Part shown: piece by piece, positions 8,501-17,580 of the stretch
Layout of the letters: each line of letters begins with the position of its first letter
Position numbering within the stretch: position 1 is the first letter of the stretch
Program-made: the position numbers and the translations under genes
Source of the DNA: CAVQOB01 sp963714325
Lineage (GTDB): Bacteria; Pseudomonadota; Alphaproteobacteria; Rhizobiales; Hyphomicrobiaceae
Assembly (NCBI GenBank): GCA_963714325.1
Contig: CAVQOB010000009.1
Location: 1 to 64,000, forward strand
DNA: 64,000 bases
Direction of reading: 5' to 3'
Notes under the pieces: model-generated
Told to the model about the DNA's origin: nothing
Seen by the model: only the letters and a program-made list of their open reading frames with translations
Database searches by the model: none

Positions 8501-9246
8501 GTACTGCAACTTTTCCCCCCGGCGGCTATCGCTATATTCCCGGAATGTTTCAGTATTCGGGTGGTGTTGCCGCCGAGGCCGGTTATCGCATCGAACGCGT
8601 GCGGTTTCAGGCTCCCATCCCGCTGGCCGAGGGGTTCGCGCGCATCGAAAAATGGATCACCGCTGCAGGCCGCCCGTTGACGGCGTTCTGCGCCTGCGAA
8701 TTGCGATCGCCGGCGCCATTCACCGAAGATGGCTTTCGCGTCTTCAATCAAATGTACGTTACGACGCTTAAGGCGTGGGGCATCACGGATGGTATCGTCA
8801 ATCCCGTCGCGCGATCGAATGTTTGCCCGGAAACACACCAACCAGCCGAGCCGTCATTCCATGCGTTTTCGTTCACAGTGAAGGACGCTGGCGCCCGTTC
8901 CTCGTTCGTCGTTTCGGGCAGCGGCGAGGCGCCAGAAGGTAAGGGCAGTTACGGCCAGCATGTCGTCCGCCCTGGTGATACCAGCACCGGCGGAATGACC
9001 GAAAAAGCGCGCGCTGTACTTGGTGAAATGGAGCGCCGCATGGGTATGCTCGGGTTCACCTGGCGGCAAACGACAGCCACGCAACTCTATACCGTTTTCG
9101 ATATCTATGCGCATCTTGCCGATGAGATCGTCAGGCGCGGCGCGGCCGAGCACGGTCTGGTCTGGCACTATTGCCGCCCACCGGTGAACGTCCTCGACTA
9201 TGAGATCGACTGTCGCGGCGTTGACGTCGAGCGCGTGATTCCATAG
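8497..9246 (+). CDS. RidA/YjgF-like protein, probably two domains
   Basis: 249 residues, starting within the stop of the preceding gene (ATGA). Two segments resemble the Rid fold: about 25-130 (FARIEKWITAAGRPLTAFCACEL) and about 165-245 (VLGEMERRMGMLGFTWRQTTATQLYTV by pattern, ending in HYCRPPVNVLDYEIDCRGV, which matches the typical RPPV.GLEFE end of Rid proteins). Rid proteins hydrolyse reactive enamines and imines. The family is known beside L-ATC hydrolase homologues. I am confident of the operon, less so of the exact family and the catalytic state. Confidence 0.6.
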   Translation: MSTATFPPGGYRYIPGMFQYSGGVAAEAGYRIERVRFQAPIPLAEGFARIEKWITAAGRPLTAFCACELRSPAPFTEDGFRVFNQMYVTTLKAWGITDGIVNPVARSNVCPETHQPAEPSFHAFSFTVKDAGARSSFVVSGSGEAPEGKGSYGQHVVRPGDTSTGGMTEKARAVLGEMERRMGMLGFTWRQTTATQLYTVFDIYAHLADEIVRRGAAEHGLVWHYCRPPVNVLDYEIDCRGVDVERVIP

Positions 9247-9278
9247 CCGTTGCGGGCGACGCGTCTATCCCGACCAGT

Positions 9279-10436
9279 TCACACTTTGCCGGCATAGGCC
9301 AATTCATAAAGTCGCAGGCAGGCCGCGGCGTCGATCGGCACGGGATTGCCGCCTGCGGTCGGGTCCTTCGGTGCCATCTCACTCATCAGTGCAAATTTCT
9401 TATCGTCGACATTGAAATCTTTAAGCGAGTGCGGAACGCCGAGCTCCCGACGCAACCGTAAGATCCAGTCCAGGAAGGGTTGAAAGCCGGAATTCAAGCC
9501 CAGATAGGCTGCAACGCGTTCGATTTTGACTTCGATTTCCGGACGATTGAAGACTAGAACGTAAGGCATGAACACGGCATTGGTCATGCCATGGTGGGTA
9601 TCGTAGTGGGAGCCGACTGGATGTGAGAGCGCGTGGATGGCGCCCAGCGCCTTCTGAAATGCCGTCGCACCCATGGCCGCCGCCGACATCATATGCCCGC
9701 GCGCCTCGATATCGGTTCCATCTTTAAAAGCGCGAACCAGGTTGTCCTTGACGAGCCGCATGCCCTCCAGGGCGATACCATCGGCGAGTGGGTGGTAGGA
9801 TGGGCTGCAATACGCTTCGAGACAGTGAGCGAGCGCGTCCATGCCCGTTCCAGCGGTCAGGAACGGCGGCATGCCCACGGTCAATTCGGCATCACAGATC
9901 GTCACTTTCGGCATCATCAGCGGATGGAAGATGACCTTTTTGGTGTGCGTCGTCTCGTCGGTAATGACGCCGGCTCGGCCAACTTCCGACCCGGTTCCAG
10001 CGGTTGTCGGGACGGCAATGATCGGCAGGATGCCCTTGGGGTCGGCGCGCGTCCACCAATCACCGACATCTTCGAAGTCCCACATCGGCCGGGTCTGCCC
10101 AGCCATGAAGGCGACGACCTTGCCGGCGTCGAGGGCGGAGCCGCCGCCAAAGGCGATGACGCCATCGTGCCGGCCCGCTCGCAAGGCGACGATACCAAAT
10201 TCAATATTGCTGGCGACGGGATTGGGCTTGATCGCCGAGAATACGTTTGCCGCGATGCCGGCGCTTTGCAACTGCGCGAGGACCTGTTGGACCATCGGCA
10301 AAGCCGCAAGCCGAGGATCGGTGACGAGCAGGGGCCGCGCAATGCCGGCGGATTTGACTGCAGCCGCTAACTCGTTGATGCGGCCGGCGCCAAAGCGGAT
10401 GGTCGTCGGGTAGCTCCAGTTACCGGTGAGTTTCAT
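9279..10436 (-). CDS. Iron-containing alcohol dehydrogenase
   Basis: 385 residues from the ATG at 10436; GGAG six bases upstream favours this start over the ATG at 10448. NAD-binding FGGGSALDAGK and VPTTAGTGSEV lie in the N-terminal half. The metal site is complete: Asp in VTICDAEL, His in DALAHCLEA, His in HALSHPVG and His in YDTHHGM. Fe-ADHs reduce small aldehydes with NAD(P)H or run in reverse. It is the last gene of the long phosphonate train, just after an aldehyde dehydrogenase. Phosphonoacetaldehyde reductases belong to this family, so that activity, or oxidation of an alcohol precursor, is plausible but unproven. Confidence 0.88.
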   Translation of the reverse strand: MKLTGNWSYPTTIRFGAGRINELAAAVKSAGIARPLLVTDPRLAALPMVQQVLAQLQSAGIAANVFSAIKPNPVASNIEFGIVALRAGRHDGVIAFGGGSALDAGKVVAFMAGQTRPMWDFEDVGDWWTRADPKGILPIIAVPTTAGTGSEVGRAGVITDETTHTKKVIFHPLMMPKVTICDAELTVGMPPFLTAGTGMDALAHCLEAYCSPSYHPLADGIALEGMRLVKDNLVRAFKDGTDIEARGHMMSAAAMGATAFQKALGAIHALSHPVGSHYDTHHGMTNAVFMPYVLVFNRPEIEVKIERVAAYLGLNSGFQPFLDWILRLRRELGVPHSLKDFNVDDKKFALMSEMAPKDPTAGGNPVPIDAAACLRLYELAYAGKV

Positions 10437-10483
10437 GGCGTACTCCATTGTCGATGCCGTATCGCACTCGTATTCAGCAGGTC

Positions 10484-11866
10484 TTATACGGTGCGCAAGT
10501 GATAGCTTTTTGGACGCGTCAGCATGTCGTAGCCGATCGCCGACAAAGTTGCGCCTCGACCTGTGTCTTTGAGGCCGGTCCAGGCGAGGCCTGGATCCAG
10601 ATAATCACACCGGTTCATAAACACCGTGCCCGTCTCGAGTTGTCGACCGAGCTGTTCGGCAGCGTCCAGATCCGCCGTCCAGATTGATGCGGAAAGGCCG
10701 TAGGGCAAATCGTTCATGAGCCGAATGGCTTCGGCATCGTCACGCACTTTCATGATGCCGACGACTGGCCCGAAGGTCTCCTCCATCATCACGCTCATCG
10801 TGTGATCGACATCGGTCAGCACTTGCGGCGCCAGCCAAGCACTCTTGTTCGAATGACGTTTGAAGCGCTGGGGGTCGATATGCGCTTTGGCGCCCTTGCT
10901 CAAGGCCTTGGCTGTATGCTCGCGCACGACATCGGCGAAGCGTGCCGAGGCCATCGGGCCGAGGGTCGTTGCGTCAAGCAGAGGATCATCGAGGACATAG
11001 GCTCGGGTGAGGGCGACAAACCCGTCGACGAACCTGTCGTAGTGGTTGTGCGCCACATAGATCCGTTCGATGCCGCAGCAGCTCTGTCCGGAATTGAAGA
11101 AGGCGCCATCGACGAGGTTCTCGATGGCGTGATCGATATTGGCGTCGGCACGCACATAGGCCGGATCTTTGCCGCCGAGCTCCAACCCGACCGATGTGAA
11201 TGTCCCGGCCGCTGCCCGCTCGATGGCGCGCCCGGCAGCCACACTGCCGGTGAACGCGACGTGATTGGCCATCCCCGAAGCAATCAGACGTGCCGCATCT
11301 TCGTGCAATAGTGACAGTGTGCGAAAGAGCCCCGTTGGCAGGTCAGCCTTGTCCATGGCGGCCTGGAACCGATCGCCGGTCAGCAGCGTCTGGGTGGCTG
11401 GTTTCAGCAGCACAGCGTTGCCCGCCATCAGCGCCGGCACGATCGTGTTGATCGCAGTCAGATAGGGATAGTTCCAAGGCGCGATGGTCAGAACGACGCC
11501 AAGCGGCTCGCGCCGTATCAACCGTTTGAAGCCGGCTTTGGGTTCAGGTTGCACCGGTGCGAGCGCGTCCTCGGCAATGGCGACCATGTACTTGACCCGC
11601 TCTTCAAGCGAGCGAAACTCGCCGCCATAGCGCACAGGGCGGCCCATTTGCACCGCTAATTCCCGTGTCACATCCGCGTTGGCATCGCGCATGGCGTCCA
11701 GAAAACGCAACATGGATTCGGCACGCTTGGTGAGCGAAAACTCGCTCCATGTCCGCCGCGCCTGCACTGCGGCTTGCACGGCTTTAGTGATCTCCGACCA
11801 GGGCAACGTTTCCCGTTCGGCGATGATCGTGTCGTCGATCGGAGATCTGCAAACCAAAAGTCCCAT
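10484..11866 (-). CDS. NAD(P)-dependent aldehyde dehydrogenase
   Basis: 460 residues, a slightly short member of the family. Visible are IAPWNYPY (nucleotide-binding region), LKPATQT, the general-base Glu in LELGGKDP and the catalytic Cys in FNSGQSCCGIERI, then EETFGPVV. The first 30 residues of a typical ALDH are reduced, as in succinate-semialdehyde-type and related short ALDHs. It lies 12 bp after the glutamine-synthetase-like gene and 47 bp before the Fe-ADH, so one transcript is likely. Together with the ligase it could oxidise a gamma-glutamylated aminoaldehyde, as in the Puu pathway; that is inference. Confidence 0.88.
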   Translation of the reverse strand: MGLLVCRSPIDDTIIAERETLPWSEITKAVQAAVQARRTWSEFSLTKRAESMLRFLDAMRDANADVTRELAVQMGRPVRYGGEFRSLEERVKYMVAIAEDALAPVQPEPKAGFKRLIRREPLGVVLTIAPWNYPYLTAINTIVPALMAGNAVLLKPATQTLLTGDRFQAAMDKADLPTGLFRTLSLLHEDAARLIASGMANHVAFTGSVAAGRAIERAAAGTFTSVGLELGGKDPAYVRADANIDHAIENLVDGAFFNSGQSCCGIERIYVAHNHYDRFVDGFVALTRAYVLDDPLLDATTLGPMASARFADVVREHTAKALSKGAKAHIDPQRFKRHSNKSAWLAPQVLTDVDHTMSVMMEETFGPVVGIMKVRDDAEAIRLMNDLPYGLSASIWTADLDAAEQLGRQLETGTVFMNRCDYLDPGLAWTGLKDTGRGATLSAIGYDMLTRPKSYHLRTV

Positions 11867-11878
11867 CGTGCCATTCTC

Positions 11879-13246
11879 TCAATAGCGCTCAAAGCCGCGC
11901 ATCAATTCCCAATCGGTGATTCGACGATCATATTCCAACTGTTCCCAGCGAGCGGTGTGCACATAGTGTGCGACGACGTCGGCGCCGAAGGCTGTGGTCA
12001 TGAACTGCGAAGCGGCGAGACTGGCCGTCGCTTCACGCAGTGTCTTTGGCACATGCGCAATGCCGTCGCCAACGTAGGCGTCGCCGGCGAAGGGCTCGCC
12101 GAGTTCCAGTTTCTCGTCGATGCCAGCAAGGCCGGCCGCGATGAGGGCTGCAAATGCCAGATAGGGGTTCAGGTCGGCGCCGCCGATGCGGCATTCGATG
12201 CGGATGGCCTTGCCGCCCTCGCCACAGAGGCGGAAGCCGGCGGTTCGGTTGTCCCGGCTCCAGACGGCCTTGGTCGGGGCGAACGTGCCCACCTGAAACC
12301 GCTTGTAGGAGTTGATGTACGGGGCGAGAAAATAGGTGATGTCGGACGCATATTTGAGTTGACCGGCGACGAACGCGCGCATTAGGCCGCTCATGCCGTG
12401 CTCGGCCTTGGGATCGGCGAATAATGGTGTCTTGCCGTTGGCATCCCATAGCGACATGTGGACGTGCGATGATGACCCAGCCAAATCGTAGCGCCATTTC
12501 GACATGAAGGTCACGGCCTTGCCCTGCAGGTGGGCAATCTCCTTGATGCCGTTCTTCAGGATGACGTGGCGATCGGCCATGTCGAGTGCCGGGGCATAGC
12601 GGACGTTGATTTCTTCCTGTCCTGGGCCCCATTCGCCCTTAGAGTTTTCAACGGGAATGCCGGCACCCTGCAGGCCTCTGCGAATGGCGCGCATGACGCC
12701 TTCCTCTTTTGTCGTTTGCAAAATGTTGTAATCCTCGATGTAGGTTCCGGCCGTCTTGAGGCCATGAAATCGCTTGCCGGCGGCGCTCTCAAAACTCTCG
12801 TCGAACAGGTAGAACTCAAGTTCCGAGGCGCACAAGGCCGTCATCTCGCGCTCAGCCAGGCGCGCGATCTGCTTTCTGAGAATGGCGCGCGGTGAATGCG
12901 GGACGTCGTGATGATGGTGGTCGCGCACGTCGCACAACACGAGTGCGGTGCCCTCCAGCCAGGGCGTCCGGCGCAATGTTGACATATCCGGAACCAGCAC
13001 GAAGTCGCCATAGCCTTTGGCCCAGCTGGCTGCCGCGTACCCGGGGACAGGCTCCATGTCGATGTCGTTGGCCAGCAGATAGTCGCAGGCATGCGTTTCT
13101 TCATGCGCGCCGCCAACAAAGAATTCGGCTTGAAACCGCTTTCCGATCAGGCGGCCCTGCATGTCGGCGAAGGCGACGACCACAGTATCGATCTCGCCGG
13201 CGCTGGTTGCCGCTTGCAAAGCGTCGAATGTCATATTGCCGGACAT
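11879..13246 (-). CDS. Glutamine synthetase-family gamma-glutamyl-amine ligase candidate
   Basis: 455 residues with a strong ribosome site (GGAGG, five bases before the ATG). The GS catalytic fold is intact: ASELEFYLFDE (metal Glu), GPGQEEINV, SSSHVHMSLWD (the His/metal region), then RTAGFRLCGEG and IRIECRIGGADLNPYLAFAA. GlnA proper would be expected elsewhere; the short beta-grasp N-terminus and catabolic context resemble PuuA- and GlnA4-type enzymes that glutamylate amines such as putrescine or ethanolamine with ATP. It is placed between the PbfA-like lyase and the aldehyde dehydrogenase. The acceptor amine here is not known; AEP or an ethanolamine-like product would fit the cluster. Confidence 0.8.
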   Translation of the reverse strand: MSGNMTFDALQAATSAGEIDTVVVAFADMQGRLIGKRFQAEFFVGGAHEETHACDYLLANDIDMEPVPGYAAASWAKGYGDFVLVPDMSTLRRTPWLEGTALVLCDVRDHHHHDVPHSPRAILRKQIARLAEREMTALCASELEFYLFDESFESAAGKRFHGLKTAGTYIEDYNILQTTKEEGVMRAIRRGLQGAGIPVENSKGEWGPGQEEINVRYAPALDMADRHVILKNGIKEIAHLQGKAVTFMSKWRYDLAGSSSHVHMSLWDANGKTPLFADPKAEHGMSGLMRAFVAGQLKYASDITYFLAPYINSYKRFQVGTFAPTKAVWSRDNRTAGFRLCGEGGKAIRIECRIGGADLNPYLAFAALIAAGLAGIDEKLELGEPFAGDAYVGDGIAHVPKTLREATASLAASQFMTTAFGADVVAHYVHTARWEQLEYDRRITDWELMRGFERY

Positions 13247-13275
13247 GGAACCTCCTCAGTTGCGGGACCAGCACG

Positions 13276-14670
13276 TCAGTGCCCCCGGGACTGGGTCGCA
13301 TCTTTCAGCGCCAACTCGAGAATGTCGAGTGCTGCATGCATTTCGTCCGCAGTTGTTGTCAGCGGTGGAGTCAGCGTCAGGATGTTCCCCATCGAGGTCT
13401 TGAACGACAGACCGCGATCCATGCAGCCGTAGAGGACTGCCTCGGCGAGATCGTCAGCCGGTGCCTTGCTGTCCCGGTCCTGCACGAGATCGACGCCCAA
13501 CAGCAGACCGCGCCCACGCACATCGCCGATCGCCGGATGGCGTGATTTCATGTCTTGGAGCCGTGATAGAGCATGCGCGCCAACCGTTGCGGCATTTTCG
13601 ACAAGTCCCTCGTCCTCAATGATTTCGATCGTCGTCAAGGCCGCGCGGGCGGTGACGGGGTTCTTCTCATGCGTATAGTGGCCGAACGCCCAGTCGGCGC
13701 CGACATCGAGTTCCGGCTTGGCGATGACCGCAGCGATCGGCAGGATACCGCCGCCAAGTGCTTTGCCCAATACGAGAATGTCGGGGATGACGGCGTCGTG
13801 CTCGGAGGCGAACATGCGACCGGTTTTACCAAGGCCGGTTGGAATTTCGTCGAAAATCAGCAACGTGCCATGCCGGTTGCAGGTGTCGCGGACAATTTGC
13901 CAGAACCCAGGCGGCGGCAGATAGGAGATGGCGCGTGCCGGCTCTGCAATGACGGCTGCAACGTCACCTTCACGTGACAACACGTAGTCGACCATGCGGG
14001 CGCACTGTGTGTTGCACAGCTGGAGCTGCGCCATACCGGCCCCATCGACCGGATAGCCATAAGGGCAGCGGTAGCACGCAAACGGCGCGACATTAGAATT
14101 TCCGGCAAGCAGTGGAGCGGCGGGTCCTGAACGGAACAGGCTCTCACCGGATAGCGCGCTCGCGCCAAAACCAGCGCCGTGGAAGGCGTCCCAGAACGAC
14201 AGCGTCTTGTGCCGCCGCGTCGCCGCGCGCGCAACTTTTATAGCGACCTCGACCGCATCCGAGCCACCGGTTGTAAACAAGACCTTGGAGAGGTTGCCCG
14301 GGGCAATGCGGCCGAGTTTGTCCGCCAGCGCCAAGGCCGGCTCGCAGGCATAGCGGCGCGGTGCGAACGGCAGGGCGTCCATCTGCTCGGCGATGGCGCG
14401 CTTCAAGCGCGGATGGCCGTAACCGATATGGTGGACATTGTTGCCGTGAAAATCCATGTAGCGGCGGCCGGCCATATCCTCGATCCAGATGCCTTCGGCC
14501 TTGGCGATCGCATTGAGGCACGGCGTCGATACCGACTGGTGGAGGAACGCGCGAGCGTCGGCATCGAGGAGTGAGCGTGCCTTGGCGCCAAGACTGCGCG
14601 CCTGCCATTCGGCGCGACGCGACGTCTGGTTGGTGTCGGATTCAGAGAGCTGGACTGGGACTTGTTTCAT
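13276..14670 (-). CDS. pbfA: Class III aminotransferase-fold PLP enzyme; probable (R)-1-hydroxy-2-aminoethylphosphonate ammonia-lyase (PbfA)
   Basis: 464 residues from the ATG at 14670; a TTG at 14682 is also possible but touches the ribosome site GAGG. The fold is class III aminotransferase: FTTGGSDAVEVAIK (PLP phosphate region), LLIFDEIPTGLGKTGR, and the PLP lysine in LVLGKALGGG. The segment MDFHGNNVHHIGYGHP near residue 80 resembles PbfA proteins, as I remember them. PbfA removes ammonia from hydroxy-AEP to give phosphonoacetaldehyde, the substrate of PhnY in the same gene train. It lies 15 bp after the AEP-type permease. The alternative is an ordinary omega-transaminase; the neighbourhood with phnW, phnY and phnA argues for PbfA. 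Confidence 0.72.
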   Translation of the reverse strand: MKQVPVQLSESDTNQTSRRAEWQARSLGAKARSLLDADARAFLHQSVSTPCLNAIAKAEGIWIEDMAGRRYMDFHGNNVHHIGYGHPRLKRAIAEQMDALPFAPRRYACEPALALADKLGRIAPGNLSKVLFTTGGSDAVEVAIKVARAATRRHKTLSFWDAFHGAGFGASALSGESLFRSGPAAPLLAGNSNVAPFACYRCPYGYPVDGAGMAQLQLCNTQCARMVDYVLSREGDVAAVIAEPARAISYLPPPGFWQIVRDTCNRHGTLLIFDEIPTGLGKTGRMFASEHDAVIPDILVLGKALGGGILPIAAVIAKPELDVGADWAFGHYTHEKNPVTARAALTTIEIIEDEGLVENAATVGAHALSRLQDMKSRHPAIGDVRGRGLLLGVDLVQDRDSKAPADDLAEAVLYGCMDRGLSFKTSMGNILTLTPPLTTTADEMHAALDILELALKDATQSRGH

Positions 14671-14685
14671 GGCGTTGGGCAAACC

Positions 14686-16398
14686 TCAGCGCTTTCGCCA
14701 TGTCTGCATCCGCGCGAAAACGAAAGTGTTGAGCAAGAGGTGGATGAGTTTTACGGCAATCGCCGTCAGAACGATCATGGTCGCCATCGCGGCGGCAGCG
14801 GCGGTGGCCCCTGACTCATCCATATGCACGATCGATATCGAAGCCAGTTTGGTCGCGGGTCCATACAGGAAGATGACGGCCGAAACGGTGGTCAGCGCAT
14901 TGACGAACATATAGACGGCCGTATCGAGAATGGCCGGCATGCAGATCGGCAGCGTGACACGGCGGAACGTTGTGTAGAAAGGTACCTTAAGCGACTGCGA
15001 GACCGATTCGAATTCCCGATCAATCTGTTTCAGCGCGGTGACGGCCGTGATATGTGCGGTGGTATAGAAGTGGGCGATCGAGTTGATTGCCAGCAGCAGG
15101 ATTGATCCATAGAGGACACCGAGCGGGTTCCAAGGCGCATTGATGAAGAAGACGTAGCCCAATCCGAGGACGAGACCGGGCACCGCCATCGGTAGCATGG
15201 CAAGCAAATGCGCAAGCGCGCGACCGGCTTTGAAGCCTTCGCCCTTCTCGATCAGATAGGCGCCAAAAAACACGATTGCCGTCCCGATGGTCGACGCGAT
15301 GGCAGCGACCTTCAGCGACGCAAAATAGGGCCCCCAGCCATTGGGCTCGAAGTCTGCAAAATTGTACCACTTGGCGGTCAGTGAGAGATTATAGGGCCAG
15401 TAGGAAATGAATGATGCCCATACCGAGACGCCGAGAACGGCGACAACAAGGCCACTGATGAGCAGGCAATAGAGCAGCGCGATGCTGTCGCCGACGATGC
15501 GACGCTTCGGTTCCAGCGGTACGGCGCGCGCGGTCAACAGCGCCACCTGCTTCTTCTGGATCTGGCGATCGACCGCAAAAGCGAGCACGGCTGGAAGCAG
15601 CAGGACGAAGCCGACAACCGCGCCCATCGAAAAATTCTGTTGGCCGATGACCTGCTTGTAGGCATCTGTTGCCAGCACGTTGAATTGTCCACCGATCACC
15701 TTGGCGATGCCGAAATCGGTGATGACCAGCGTGAAAACCAGGAACGCCGCTGAGACCAAGCCATATTTGATGCCGGGGATGGTGATGGTCCAGAACACTC
15801 GCCAGCGCGACGTGCCGAGCGCGTCGGCCGCCTCATAGAGCCGCGCGTCAGCCAGCGCCAGGGCGGTTGTCAAAATCAGCAAGGCGTGTGGGAAGCAGTA
15901 GAATGTTTGCGAAAGCATGATGCCGATGGGGCCGTATACCGATGCACCGAGCAGCCAGTGTTTCAGAATGCCTTGATTGCCGAAGATGTAGATGAACGAG
16001 ATCGCGGATAGCAGCGACGGCGCGAACAGCGGCAGCATGGCGATTGCCGTGAAGAGTGCTTTCAACGGCATTCTGGTGCGCGTCAACGCGTAGGCATAGG
16101 CGAAGGCCAAGCTGACGACGATCACCGTCGAAAGGACGGCGATCCAGATGCTGTTCCAGAGCGAGGTGACGAGTGCCGGCGTCGAAAAATAGGCGATGTA
16201 GTTGGCGAAGCCGATAAATTTCCCCTGCTTGTCTTCGAAGCTCTTGATCAGCAGGACGGCGAGCGGCAGCGCAATCGCGACCCAAAGGAAGAGCACCAAC
16301 GCCGTGATGCCGAGGCGCATCAGCAGTGCCTCGCGCCAAATGAACGATGGCTCGCCACCCCTGACTGGAACTTCGACTGTGTTAGCTGCCACGTTCAC
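14686..16398 (-). CDS. ABC transporter fused permease, 2-aminoethylphosphonate type
   Basis: 570 residues, two homologous permease halves of about six membrane segments each (residues about 25-290 and 305-565). Each half carries the EAA-type loop that contacts the ATPase (first: YEAADALGTSRWRVFWTITIPG; second: VSQSLKVPFYTTFRRVTLPICM by position). This fused FbpB-like arrangement is characteristic of the putative AEP importer family. It starts with GTG overlapping the stop of the ATPase gene (GTGA), so translation is coupled. It should import AEP or a related phosphonate through the inner membrane with the ATPase and binding protein next to it. Confidence 0.85.
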   Translation of the reverse strand: MNVAANTVEVPVRGGEPSFIWREALLMRLGITALVLFLWVAIALPLAVLLIKSFEDKQGKFIGFANYIAYFSTPALVTSLWNSIWIAVLSTVIVVSLAFAYAYALTRTRMPLKALFTAIAMLPLFAPSLLSAISFIYIFGNQGILKHWLLGASVYGPIGIMLSQTFYCFPHALLILTTALALADARLYEAADALGTSRWRVFWTITIPGIKYGLVSAAFLVFTLVITDFGIAKVIGGQFNVLATDAYKQVIGQQNFSMGAVVGFVLLLPAVLAFAVDRQIQKKQVALLTARAVPLEPKRRIVGDSIALLYCLLISGLVVAVLGVSVWASFISYWPYNLSLTAKWYNFADFEPNGWGPYFASLKVAAIASTIGTAIVFFGAYLIEKGEGFKAGRALAHLLAMLPMAVPGLVLGLGYVFFINAPWNPLGVLYGSILLLAINSIAHFYTTAHITAVTALKQIDREFESVSQSLKVPFYTTFRRVTLPICMPAILDTAVYMFVNALTTVSAVIFLYGPATKLASISIVHMDESGATAAAAAMATMIVLTAIAVKLIHLLLNTFVFARMQTWRKR

Positions 16399-17525
16399 GC
16401 GCGGACCCCCACCGGCGATTGGAACGCGCGCAACCGTTGCTCCGGCAAGGCGATCGTGACGCTTTGCCCCTCGACGATCGCGAGATCGCGCATATCATTG
16501 GCCGAAAGATCAGCAGTCAGTTTCAATTCTGTGGCGCCTTGTGGAGTGAGTGTCACGCGGCAGAATGAGCCGAGATAGTCGATTGCCGCCACATTGGCAG
16601 CAACCTGATTGCCGGTATCGGGTGCGATGTTGCGCAACTGAACTTCCTCCGGGCGGAAGCCGATGCGAACTTTGGCGCCGATCGGGAATGACCGAGCAGC
16701 AGGCGCACTCAGCCGTAACGGCCCTGCAACGGCAATGCCGGGCTCGACGATCGTTGCATCGAGGAACGTCATGGCTCCGACAAAATCGGCAACGAATTCG
16801 GTGGCGGGCGCAGCATAGATTTCCGACGGAGTTCCGATCTGTTCGATCACGCCCTGGTTCATCACGACGATGCGGTCGGCCATGGCCAGCGCTTCTTCCT
16901 GATCGTGCGTGACCATGATGGTTGTGACGCCCAGCCGGCGCTGCAGGGACTTGATTTCATCGCGCAGACGCACCCGCACGCGTGCATCGAGTGCCGAAAG
17001 GGGTTCGTCGAGCAGCAAAAGCGCGGGTGAGGTGGCGAGTGCGCGCGCCAGCGCGACTCGTTGCTGCTGGCCACCGGAAAGTTGACTCGGGTATTTTTCC
17101 CCCTGTTCGGGCAGGCCGACCAGCGCCAGCAGTTCGGCGACGCGGCGCCGGGTCGCATCTTGCGCGGCGCGGCGGTTCACCAGGCCATAGCCGACGTTGG
17201 CATTGACACTGAGATTGGGGAACAGCGCGTAGGATTGAAAGACAATGCCGAAGTCGCGGGCGGCTGGCGGCAATTGCGAAACATCACGACCAGCAATCGA
17301 TATCGTACCCTCATCCTGGCGATCAAGGCCGGCGATGGCACGCAATAACGTCGTCTTGCCGCAGCCTGAGGGGCCGAGAAAACAAATGAGTTCGCCTTGC
17401 GCGATATCGAGAGAGACGCCATTCAGGGCGGTGAAGGCACCGAAACGCTTGGTCAGGTCGCGGATGGCGAGATGCGCTGTACGAGCAGCGGGCTGCGCTG
17501 CGAATGTAACACTGGCCTGGTTCAT
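16395..17525 (-). CDS. ABC transporter ATP-binding protein, 2-aminoethylphosphonate type
   Basis: 376 residues. Walker A GPSGCGKTT, Q-loop FQSYALFP, signature LSGGQQQR, Walker B LLLLDEP and the switch HDQEEAL are all present in residues about 25-225. The last 120 residues form the TOBE-like regulatory domain usual in MalK/PotA/FbpC-type importers. It overlaps the permease start by four bases and is separated from the binding-protein gene by 55 bp that hold a strong hairpin. Substrate assignment rests on the neighbours, not on the ATPase itself. Confidence 0.9.
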   Translation of the reverse strand: MNQASVTFAAQPAARTAHLAIRDLTKRFGAFTALNGVSLDIAQGELICFLGPSGCGKTTLLRAIAGLDRQDEGTISIAGRDVSQLPPAARDFGIVFQSYALFPNLSVNANVGYGLVNRRAAQDATRRRVAELLALVGLPEQGEKYPSQLSGGQQQRVALARALATSPALLLLDEPLSALDARVRVRLRDEIKSLQRRLGVTTIMVTHDQEEALAMADRIVVMNQGVIEQIGTPSEIYAAPATEFVADFVGAMTFLDATIVEPGIAVAGPLRLSAPAARSFPIGAKVRIGFRPEEVQLRNIAPDTGNQVAANVAAIDYLGSFCRVTLTPQGATELKLTADLSANDMRDLAIVEGQSVTIALPEQRLRAFQSPVGVRA

Positions 17526-17535
17526 CGAAAAATCC

Positions 17536-17565
17536 GCCCCTCACCCTGATGTCAGGGCGAGGGGC
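17536..17565 (-). repeat. Intergenic hairpin between binding-protein and ATPase genes
   Basis: Two 14-base arms (17536-17549 and 17552-17565) match at 13 of 14 positions around a two-base centre, GC-rich and without a T run. In the mRNA it would follow the binding-protein gene directly. Such hairpins often stabilise the upstream message or dampen read-through, so that binding protein exceeds the membrane parts; here this is inference. Confidence 0.6.
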
Positions 17566-17580
17566 TTGTTATGGCATCTA

